Under the pieces are notes generated by a model, which saw only the letters and a list, made by a program, of their open reading frames with translations, was not told where the DNA came from and made no database searches. This document shows positions 57,860 through 64,000 of a DNA stretch of 64,000 bases, piece after piece (position 1 is the first letter of the stretch; each line of letters opens with the position of its first letter). Both the position numbers and the translations under genes were made by a program. The DNA is from Halalkalicoccus tibetensis (GTDB lineage Archaea; Halobacteriota; Halobacteria; Halobacteriales; Halalkalicoccaceae): NCBI RefSeq assembly GCF_037996645.1, contig NZ_JBBMXV010000001.1, positions 128,168 to 192,167 of the forward strand, in the 5' to 3' direction.

Positions 57860-58323
57860 TGCAGGCGATCGTTCAGCTGCGCGGCGAGGTCAACATGAGC
57901 GGCGACGTCGAGGACACCCTCTCGATGCTCAACCTCCACCGCGTCAACCACTGCGCGCTCGTCCCCGAACACGAGACGTTCCGCGGGATGATCACGAAGG
58001 TCAACGACTACGTCGCCCACGGCGAGCCGAGCCAGGAGACCGTCGAGACGCTGATCCGCACGCGCGCCGAGCCCGCGGAGGGCAGCGCCGAGATCGACGA
58101 CGCGTGGCTCGCGGAGAACACCGAGTACGACTCGGTGGAGGCGCTCGCCGAGGCGCTGCTCGCCGAGGAGACGACGCTCAGAGAACAGGGACTGACCCCC
58201 GTGTTGCGCCTGCACCCGCCACGCGGCGGCCACGAGGGGCTCAAGCACGTCACCGCCGAGGGCGGCCAGCTCGGCAAACACTCGACCGAGGAGATCGACG
58301 AGCTCCTCGTCGCGATGCGATAA
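57859..58323 (+). CDS. rpl30: Ribosomal protein uL30
   Basis: A 154-residue protein, the long archaeal form of uL30. [66 protein letters not shown] and the C-terminal LRLHPPRGGHEGLKHVTAEGGQLGKHSTEEIDELLVAMR are typical. Confidence 0.95.
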   Translation: MQAIVQLRGEVNMSGDVEDTLSMLNLHRVNHCALVPEHETFRGMITKVNDYVAHGEPSQETVETLIRTRAEPAEGSAEIDDAWLAENTEYDSVEALAEALLAEETTLREQGLTPVLRLHPPRGGHEGLKHVTAEGGQLGKHSTEEIDELLVAMR

Positions 58324-58327
58324 GACA

Positions 58328-58849
58328 ATGACCAGCAAGAAAAACCGCCAGCGCGGCTCGCGAACCCACGGCGGGGGCACCCACAAGAACCGACGCGGTG
58401 CCGGCCACCGTGGCGGACGCGGTGCCGCCGGACGCAGCAAGCACGAGTTCCACAACTACGGACCGCTCGGCAAGCACGGCTTCAAGCGGCCCGAGAAGGC
58501 ACAGGACACGATCCTCGAGATCGACGTCCAGAAGCTCGACGAGGACGCGGCGCTGTACGCCGCGGACGGCCTCGCCGAGGAGACCGACGACGGCTACAGC
58601 CTCGACGCGCGCGACATCGTCGAGGACGGCCACGAGGCCGACGCCGTGAAGGTGCTCGGCGGCGGCCAAGTGCGAAACGGCCTCGAGGTCACCGCCGACG
58701 CCTTTTCGGCGAGCGCGGTCGAGCTCATAGAGGAGAACGGCGGCGAGGCGATCGTCTCCGAGCGCGGCCAGGTCGACGAGGACGAGGAGGAGTCCGACGA
58801 GGACGAATCCAAACCGGAAGATATTGAACCAACCGCTGACGAAGCGTAA
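58328..58849 (+). CDS. rpl15: Ribosomal protein uL15
   Basis: A 173-residue protein. The basic N-terminus KKNRQRGSRTHGGGTHKNRRGAGHRGGRGAAGRSKHEFHNYGPLGKHGFKRPEK is diagnostic; KVLGGGQVRNGLEVTADAFSASAVELIEENGGEA forms the globular end. A halophilic acidic tail (DEDEEESDEDE) follows. secY starts four bases later. Confidence 0.95.
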   Translation: MTSKKNRQRGSRTHGGGTHKNRRGAGHRGGRGAAGRSKHEFHNYGPLGKHGFKRPEKAQDTILEIDVQKLDEDAALYAADGLAEETDDGYSLDARDIVEDGHEADAVKVLGGGQVRNGLEVTADAFSASAVELIEENGGEAIVSERGQVDEDEEESDEDESKPEDIEPTADEA

Positions 58850-58852
58850 TCA

Positions 58853-60325
58853 ATGAGTTGGAAGGAAGCCGCTGAACCGGTTCTCACCCGCATGCCGGGC
58901 GTCACCCGCCCGGAGGGCCACGTCCCCTTCAAGCGAAAGCTCGGGTGGACGCTTGGCGTGTTGCTCGTCTACTTCTTCCTGACGAACGTCTACCTCTGGG
59001 GGATGCCCGAGGCCCAGGCGGGTCAGGACATCTTCGGCCAGTTCCGGTCGATACTGGCCGGCGAGCAGGGGACGCTCCTGCAGGTCGGGATCGGCCCGAT
59101 CGTCACCGCCAGCATCGTCCTGCAGCTGTTGGGCGGTGCCGGACTGCTCGGGTTGGACACCAACGACCCGCGCGATCAGGTGCTCTATCAGGGCCTCCAG
59201 AAGCTGCTGGTGATCGCCATGACCGCCCTGACCGCCTTCCCGATGGTGTTCCTGGGCGGCTTCCTTCCGGCCAGCCCCGAGCTCGCCGCGGCCTACGGCG
59301 AGACGACGATCCAGACGCTCATCTTCGCACAGGTGTTCATCGGCGGCGTCTTCATCCTGTTTCTCGACGAGATCGTCTCGAAATGGGGCGTCGGCAGCGG
59401 GATCGGCCTGTTCATCATCGCCGGCGTGAGCCAGCGCCTCCTCGGCGGGCTGTTCGCCTGGGGCGGGCTGCCCGGCGATACGGGGATCATCCCGACGTGG
59501 TTCTCGATCGTCTTCGGCGCGACCGAGTTCCCCTCCCTGCTGACCAGCGAGGGCATCCAGGAGCTGTTCCTCGGACAGGGCGCGCTGCTGGCGATCATCA
59601 CGACGGTGTTCATCTTCGCGGTGGTCGTCTACGCCGAATCCGTCCGCGTCGAAGTGCCCCTTTCGCACGCCCGCGTGAAGGGCGCCCGGGGGCGGTTCCC
59701 GGTGAAGCTCATCTACGCGAGCGTCCTGCCGATGATCCTCGTTCGGGCCCTGCAGATGAACGTCCAGTTCATGGGTCGGATCCTCGAGTCCCAGTGGGCG
59801 GCGATGCCCGCGTGGCTCGGTACCTACGACGGTCAGGGCCAGCCCACGAGCGGGCTGTTCTACTACCTGAACCCGATCCAGGCCCCCGAGGAGTGGATGT
59901 GGTGGCTGGGCGAGGCCGCCCAGGCGCCCTGGCAGATCATGCTCCGGGTGGGGATCGACCTCACCGTGATGATCGTCGGTGGGGCGATCTTCGCGATCTT
60001 CTGGGTCGAAACCACGAACATGGGCCCGGAGGCGACCGCGAAGCAGATCCAGAACTCGGGGATGCAGATCCCCGGCTTCCGCCAGAACATCGGCGTCTAC
60101 GAGAAGGTTCTTGAACGCTACATCCCGCAGGTGACGGTCATCGGCGGGGCGCTGGTGGGCCTGCTCGCTGTGATGGCGAACATGCTCGGCACCATCGGTG
60201 CCGTCTCGGGCACCGGGCTGCTGCTCGCGGTGTCGATCACCTACAAGCTCTACGAGGAGATCGCCGAAGAGCAGATGATGGAGATGCACCCGATGATGCG
60301 CGAGATGTTCGGCGGCGGCCGGTAG
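58853..60325 (+). CDS. secY: Preprotein translocase subunit SecY
   Basis: A 490-residue polytopic membrane protein, the pore of the Sec translocon. Ten membrane segments are visible; typical parts are VTRPEGHVPFKRKLGWTLGVLLVYFFLTNVYLWG, the plug-side GPIVTASIVLQLLGGAGLLGLDTNDPRDQ, GIGLFIIAGVSQRLLGGLF and the cytosolic loop SHARVKGARGRFPVKLIYASVLPMIL. It closes the ribosomal super-operon. No adenylate kinase gene follows directly. Confidence 0.96.
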   Translation: MSWKEAAEPVLTRMPGVTRPEGHVPFKRKLGWTLGVLLVYFFLTNVYLWGMPEAQAGQDIFGQFRSILAGEQGTLLQVGIGPIVTASIVLQLLGGAGLLGLDTNDPRDQVLYQGLQKLLVIAMTALTAFPMVFLGGFLPASPELAAAYGETTIQTLIFAQVFIGGVFILFLDEIVSKWGVGSGIGLFIIAGVSQRLLGGLFAWGGLPGDTGIIPTWFSIVFGATEFPSLLTSEGIQELFLGQGALLAIITTVFIFAVVVYAESVRVEVPLSHARVKGARGRFPVKLIYASVLPMILVRALQMNVQFMGRILESQWAAMPAWLGTYDGQGQPTSGLFYYLNPIQAPEEWMWWLGEAAQAPWQIMLRVGIDLTVMIVGGAIFAIFWVETTNMGPEATAKQIQNSGMQIPGFRQNIGVYEKVLERYIPQVTVIGGALVGLLAVMANMLGTIGAVSGTGLLLAVSITYKLYEEIAEEQMMEMHPMMREMFGGGR

Positions 60326-60343
60326 CGACCGGCTCCGTCCCCG

Positions 60344-60361
60344 ATTTTCCTCCCTTTCCCC
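60344..60361 (+). terminator. Pyrimidine-rich tract after secY
   Basis: The sequence gattttcctccctttccc about 20 bases after the secY stop is a C/T-rich tract of the kind that ends transcription in archaea. It is the first such tract since 45.8 kb. Evidence is limited to composition. Confidence 0.4.
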
Positions 60362-60401
60362 GATCGAGAGGCTAAACTGATTGCTCCCCCGATGAACGAC
60401 C

Positions 60402-60836
60402 ATGAGCGGTCGCCACCGGCTGACCAGCGTCGACACCGTCGAGGAGGAGGGGACCTGGCTGTTCACGGTCCGTGACGAACACGGCGAGGATACCGAGGTA
60501 CTCCTCGTCCTCTGCCGGGACCCCGACGGGGACGGGATCGAAGCGTGGGTCAACAGCTGCACTCACGAGTCACAGGAGCTCTACCGCGAAGGCGTCGGCA
60601 CTGTGGTCCGCGATGGCGGGATCGTCTGCCCGAAACACGGCTCGATGTTCGACGCCTGCTCGGGCCACTGCGACAACGGCCCCGCGGCCCAGACGACGCT
60701 GCCCTCGGTCGAGGTGAGCGTCGAGGGCGGGCAGGTCTACCTCACCGACGACGACGCCCGGTTCCTGAAGCAGGGGCCGAGCAGCGACGACGATAGCGAC
60801 GACGGCCCGAACTCGACCTCCCATCTCCGGCTATAG
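60402..60836 (+). CDS. Rieske-type [2Fe-2S] protein
   Basis: A 144-residue soluble Rieske protein. The cluster ligands are in SCTHESQEL (C-x-H) and CPKHGSMFDACSG (C-x2-H). The fold has EAWVNSCTHE then VVRDGGIVCPKHGSMF and a C-terminal strand VEVSVEGGQVYL. It ends in an acidic, serine-rich tail. Such small proteins serve as electron carriers for dioxygenase-type enzymes. A TATA-like gctaaact lies about 27 nt before the ATG. Confidence 0.87.
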   Translation: MSGRHRLTSVDTVEEEGTWLFTVRDEHGEDTEVLLVLCRDPDGDGIEAWVNSCTHESQELYREGVGTVVRDGGIVCPKHGSMFDACSGHCDNGPAAQTTLPSVEVSVEGGQVYLTDDDARFLKQGPSSDDDSDDGPNSTSHLRL

Positions 60837-60868
60837 GAAGTCCGACTCGGGGAACCATATACGAGTCC

Positions 60869-61765
60869 TCAGCTGACTTGCGAGCTCGAGGCGCGGTTCA
60901 GATAGCGGATCGCCACCGCCCCGAGCGCGAGATCGAGCGCGAGCAGGATCGCGAGCGCCGGAACGAGCGTGTCCCAGACCCCGCCGAAGGTCGAGACGTC
61001 GATGACGGTCAGGACGTCCTGGCCGAGCATCAGCGCGCGGACCGCGTCGACGCCGTAGGTGATCGGGTTGACCGTCGCGAACGCCTGCACCCAGCCCGGC
61101 AGTGCCTCGACGGGCAGGAACGCGCTGGAGACGAACAGCAGCGGGAACTGCAGCAGGTTCGCGCCGATGATGGTCGACTCCTGATCGCGGGTGATCAGCG
61201 CCACAATGTTCGAGAACGCCGTGAACCAGATCGCGAAGACGATCGTCACCCCGATGATCCCGAGCACGCCCAGCAGGCCGGTCTCGATGTAGGTGCCGAC
61301 CTCGCCGCCGGTCTCGAACCACAGCAGGACGTAGCCCAGCGCGAGGATGATCACCGTCTGAACGACGATCCGGACGACCTCCGAGAGCGCCTTCCCCAGG
61401 AACATCGCGCCGCGGCTGATCGGCGAGACGAGCACCTTCTCGAACATTCCGCTCTCCATGTCGTCGACCAGCCCGATGCCGGAGCCGGCGGCCGCGACCA
61501 GCGCCGACTGGATCACGATCGCGGGCACGAGGAAGGTGATGTAGCTGATCTCGGCGCCGAGCGCCCCCTCGAGGGCGTCGCCGGTGACTTGTCCGAACAC
61601 GGCGGTGAAGAGGACGAGAAAGACGATCGGCTGGACCAGCGAGGAGACCACCACGAACGGGTTGCGCGTGGTCTTGATCAGCCAGCGCTTGAGGTTGATC
61701 CAGACGTCCGCGAGAAAGCCGTTACCCGCGGCCGTCGGGTCCGACCCGCCGTCGAGCGTGCTCAT
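60869..61765 (-). CDS. ABC-2 type exporter permease
   Basis: A 298-residue permease with about six hydrophobic segments and the ABC-2 fold (N-terminal WINLKRWLIKTTRNPFVVVSSLVQPIVFLVLFTAVFG, VLVSPISRGAMFLGKALSEVVRIVVQ and the typical FVSSAFLPVEALPGWVQAFATVNPITYGVDAVRALMLG near the end). It overlaps the ATPase gene by four bases. Drug or lipid export is likely; the substrate is unknown. Confidence 0.9.
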   Translation of the reverse strand: MSTLDGGSDPTAAGNGFLADVWINLKRWLIKTTRNPFVVVSSLVQPIVFLVLFTAVFGQVTGDALEGALGAEISYITFLVPAIVIQSALVAAAGSGIGLVDDMESGMFEKVLVSPISRGAMFLGKALSEVVRIVVQTVIILALGYVLLWFETGGEVGTYIETGLLGVLGIIGVTIVFAIWFTAFSNIVALITRDQESTIIGANLLQFPLLFVSSAFLPVEALPGWVQAFATVNPITYGVDAVRALMLGQDVLTVIDVSTFGGVWDTLVPALAILLALDLALGAVAIRYLNRASSSQVS

Positions 61766-62778
61766 CGGCTCGCCTCCAGCTCGGCCGCGTCGTCGCCCGT
61801 CCCGGCAGCCTCGCCGTCCTCGCCATCGTCGTCGGCCGGCTCGCCCGTGATCGCGAGGAAGACGTCGTCGAGCGTCGGCGAGCGGACGTCGAAGCCGACG
61901 ACGGTAAAGCCCGCGTCCCGGAGCGCGACCAGCAGATCGGTCCCCGACCGGCGCGCGGCCTTGGAGGTGACGCTGATGCCGTCCTCGGTGGTCTCGATGG
62001 CCCCCTCCTCGAACAGCCCCGACTCCGCCGCGATCCGGCGGGCCCGCTCGCGCTCCTCGTCGCTCGCGTCCTCGATGGTGATCTCGAGGACGTCGCCGCC
62101 GACCCGCGACTTGAGCGTCTCCGGGGAGTCGGTCGCGACGATCTCCCCGTCCTGAATCACCGAGAGCCGGTCACAGAGCTGGTCGGCTTCCTCCAGATAC
62201 TGGGTGGTGAGGAAGACCGTCGTCCCCTGGCGATTGATCTCCCGGAAGTACTCCCAGAGGTCGATCCGGGCCTTCGGGTCGAGGCCGGTCGTCGGCTCGT
62301 CCAGGAAGACCAGCGGCGGGCGATGAACCAGCGCCATCGCCACGTCCAGGCGCTTTTGCATCCCGCCCGAGAAGCCCTCGGAACGTTTGTCGGCGACGTC
62401 CGCGAGATCGACGAGGTCGAGCAGCTCGTCGATCCGATCGGCACGCTCGCTTCGGGGGACGCCGTAGGCCTCGCAGGCGAACCGGACGTTCTCGCGGGCG
62501 GTGAGCTCCTCGTCGATGCTGGTCTCCTGGGCCATGTAGCCGATCGAGGCCCGCACCGATCGGGGCTCCTCGACGACGTCGAACCCGTTTACGGTCACCG
62601 ACCCCGCCGTCGGGTGCAACAGCGTGGTCAGCGTCTTGATCGCCGTCGTCTTCCCGGCGCCGTTGGGCCCCAGAAAGCCGAAGAACTCGCCCTCGGGGAC
62701 CTCGAGGTCGACCCCTCGAACCGCCCTCGTCCCGTCCGAGTAGGTCAGCTCGACGCCCGCTGCCGCGATAGCGTTCAT
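61762..62778 (-). CDS. ABC-2 type exporter ATP-binding protein
   Basis: A 338-residue ATPase: Walker A GPNGAGKTT, Q-loop YMAQETSI, signature EGFSGGMQKR, Walker B LVFLDEPTTGLDP and switch region TTQYLEEAD. The C-terminal 100 residues form a DUF4162-like domain (RVGGDVLEITIEDASDEERERARR...RSPTLDDVFLAITG), as in daunorubicin-type exporters (DrrA). It is preceded by a promoter shared with a divergent TetR gene. Confidence 0.93.
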   Translation of the reverse strand: MNAIAAAGVELTYSDGTRAVRGVDLEVPEGEFFGFLGPNGAGKTTAIKTLTTLLHPTAGSVTVNGFDVVEEPRSVRASIGYMAQETSIDEELTARENVRFACEAYGVPRSERADRIDELLDLVDLADVADKRSEGFSGGMQKRLDVAMALVHRPPLVFLDEPTTGLDPKARIDLWEYFREINRQGTTVFLTTQYLEEADQLCDRLSVIQDGEIVATDSPETLKSRVGGDVLEITIEDASDEERERARRIAAESGLFEEGAIETTEDGISVTSKAARRSGTDLLVALRDAGFTVVGFDVRSPTLDDVFLAITGEPADDDGEDGEAAGTGDDAAELEASR

Positions 62779-62834
62779 CGAACTACCGAAGCGGATCCGA
62801 GCGTATATAGCTGTTGAATGAATATTCAACCAGT
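62779..62834. promoter_or_regulatory. Symmetric divergent promoter of the ABC exporter and its TetR gene
   Basis: A single TATATA (62804-62809) lies exactly midway between the two start codons: its centre is 28.5 bases from the ATPase ATG at 62778 and 28.5 bases from the TetR ATG at 62835. Both genes would then be leaderless from the same element in opposite directions. The operator GTTGAAT-GAAT-ATTCAAC (62813-62830) adjoins it on the TetR side. Confidence 0.65.
62813..62830. promoter_or_regulatory. TetR operator candidate GTTGAAT-N4-ATTCAAC
   Basis: A perfect seven-base inverted repeat with a four-base centre lies between the TATA element and the TetR start. Location and symmetry fit a binding site through which the TetR protein represses its own gene and, via the shared TATA element, the exporter genes. 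Binding is inferred. Confidence 0.6.
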
Positions 62835-63455
62835 ATGCCGCCACGGACCTTCAACGGAGACCCCGAGGGGACCCGCGAGGAGCTGATGCAGGCGACCTAC
62901 CGGGCGCTGCGCGAGCACGGGTACGCGGACCTGACGATCGAGCGCATCGGCGAGGAGTTCGAGAAGAGCGTCTCGCTCGTCTATCACCACTACGGCGGGA
63001 AGGACGAGCTGCTCGTGGACTTCCTGGGGTTCATGCTCGAGGAGTTCGAGGCCGCCTCCGACGTCGACGACGACGCGGACCCCCGCGAGCGGCTGTGGAC
63101 GGCGCTCGACCGGGCCCGATCGGGCCCCCTCGACGAGGACGCCGAGTTCACGAGCGCCCTTACCGAGCTGCGGGTTCAGGCCGCCCACGACCCGGCGTAT
63201 CGCGAGCAGTTCGACCGGACCGACCGACTCTTTCGCGAGCGCTACGCCGAGATAATCCGGTCGGGCATCGAACGGGGGGTCTTCCGCGAGGTCGATCCCG
63301 AGTCCGTCGCCGACCTGCTGGTGACGACGGTCGACGGCGCCATCCTCCAGGTGGCGACGACCGATCGACCCGTCGACCCCGCTCTCGACGAGCTCGAGGC
63401 GTACGTCCGGACCCGATTGCTCGAAGACGGGGTCGACGATCGCTCCTCCTCGTAG
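62835..63455 (+). CDS. TetR-type regulator of the ABC exporter
   Basis: A 206-residue TetR regulator. The helix-turn-helix is REELMQATYRALREHGYADLTIERIGEEFEKSVSLVYHHYGGKDELLVDFL, and the C-terminal helices form the ligand domain. The ATG at 62835 is chosen because it is 28.5 bases from the shared TATA centre. The divergent exporter is the obvious target, as in many bacterial and archaeal drug-efflux systems. Confidence 0.9.
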   Translation: MPPRTFNGDPEGTREELMQATYRALREHGYADLTIERIGEEFEKSVSLVYHHYGGKDELLVDFLGFMLEEFEAASDVDDDADPRERLWTALDRARSGPLDEDAEFTSALTELRVQAAHDPAYREQFDRTDRLFRERYAEIIRSGIERGVFREVDPESVADLLVTTVDGAILQVATTDRPVDPALDELEAYVRTRLLEDGVDDRSSS

Positions 63456-63506
63456 TCCCTCGTCGTCGGTTTGAAGGGCCGTCGTCCCCTCGATTCGAGG
63501 GTTCAC

Positions 63507-63713
63507 ATGAAACCCGCACCACGCGTCGACCCCTGGGTCGTGAAGCTGCTCACGGCGTCCCTCGTCGTCATCGCCCTCGCCCTGGTCGCGATCGTCGTTC
63601 TCCTGTTCGTCGCGCTAGGGGAGCTGAGCGATCTCGTCGAAGCGATCGAGGGCGTCGGACTGACGATCTCCGTATTCCTGACGGACGCTATCCACTGCCC
63701 GTCGACCGGCTGA
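63507..63713 (+). CDS. Small single-helix membrane protein
   Basis: A 68-residue protein with one strong membrane helix (about residues 10-36, VVKLLTASLVVIALALVAIVVLLFVAL) and a short amphipathic region behind it (LSDLVEAIEGVGLTISVFL). The family is not recognised. The ATG at 63507 is preferred; an in-frame start further upstream would add a polar lead that looks non-coding. Confidence 0.6.
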   Translation: MKPAPRVDPWVVKLLTASLVVIALALVAIVVLLFVALGELSDLVEAIEGVGLTISVFLTDAIHCPSTG

Positions 63714-64000
63714 GCATCTCCTTGGACGGACGAGACCTAAACCGGGGGGAGGAACGGGGAAGACCGAGTTCCGGATAGCCGGAGTTGTTTCCAGTCTAGT
63801 AAAAACGGCCTTCTATCGCAAGCCCGCGTTGTTTTGTCTTTTGATGGTAAATATCTAACCGGAACACGATACTGATCGACCGTAGCGGACGGGGGTGTCG
63901 TATTATGACTCACAGCATACGATGGGGCTGGATGTCATCCGCTACTCATCAAACATTATTATGGTCACTAATCATCAGAGGCAGAGCAGTATTGAAGGGG
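63714..64000. other. AT-richer window end, no certain gene
   Basis: Composition drops from about 63780 onward. Two open frames reach the end of the window: one from about 63905 and one from the ATG at 63961 (MVTNHQRQSSIEG). Either may be the start of a gene cut off by the window, but codon use does not support them. The change in composition suggests another acquired segment. Confidence 0.3.

Noticed and set aside
58850-60562. A 570-codon minus-strand frame over secY
   Set aside because: secY is certain by motifs; the antisense translation is low-complexity with many His, Asp and Gln and shows no domain.
1-64000. CRISPR array
   Set aside because: No regularly spaced direct repeats of 24-40 bases with unique spacers are visible, and no cas genes are present.
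1-64000. Insertion sequence or transposase
   Set aside because: No frame with transposase motifs or terminal inverted repeats is seen; the only mobile-DNA signs are the tRNA scars and AT-rich stretches.

Overview
The window is chromosomal DNA from a haloarchaeon (class Halobacteria). The evidence is high G+C with strong third-position G/C bias, very acidic proteins, TATA boxes about 27-29 nt upstream of start codons (leaderless genes), twin-arginine signals on exported proteins, F420 and archaeosine biosynthesis genes, and the archaeal S10/spc ribosomal protein order. The sequence alone does not fix the genus.

Layout. Positions 1-3.6 kb hold the end of an ABC ATPase, a halophilic 2Fe-2S ferredoxin and small genes. 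At 3.9-6.6 kb is a two-gene operon: an unrecognised helical protein followed by a methanol-dehydrogenase-type PQQ quinoprotein that carries a lanthanide-type metal signature but no visible export signal. At 6.8-18.3 kb are a CDC48-type AAA ATPase, a tungsto/molybdopterin aldehyde oxidoreductase, a cupin, three consecutive NMT1/THI5-like proteins without signal peptides, a Ca2+/cation antiporter-like protein, a Tat-exported PQQ sugar dehydrogenase, and a protein fusing a winged helix to a fourth NMT1/THI5-like domain. At 18.4-34.8 kb are mostly housekeeping genes: archaeosine RaSEA, purQ/purS/purC, a PurU-like protein, a sirtuin, the F420 genes cofH, cofG and cofC interleaved with other genes, thymidylate kinase and an orphan E1-alpha dehydrogenase. 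At 35-42.8 kb are an exported amidohydrolase with a Bat-type regulator and a DoxX / ring-cleaving dioxygenase / TetR / FAH / TatD-like cluster in which two promoters share the same inverted-repeat operator.

At 44.0-45.6 kb is a short AT-rich island carrying a zinc-ribbon plus HEPN-like protein. It is bordered by partial copies of the 3' end of tRNA-Gly next to the intact tRNA gene. From 45.8 to 60.3 kb runs the ribosomal super-operon: a SPOUT methyltransferase gene, then uL3 to uL15 with the RNase P subunit Rnp1, ending in secY. Gene ends overlap throughout, and a 21-codon reading frame links rpl2 and rps19. The window ends with a Rieske protein, an ABC-2 exporter and a divergent TetR gene that share one symmetrically placed TATA box and an operator, and an AT-rich end.

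Gene ends are very compact. Six convergent pairs overlap by exactly four bases through their stop codons. Two genes (purU-like and FAH) are preceded by leaderless 11-codon frames that overlap the main start as ATGA.
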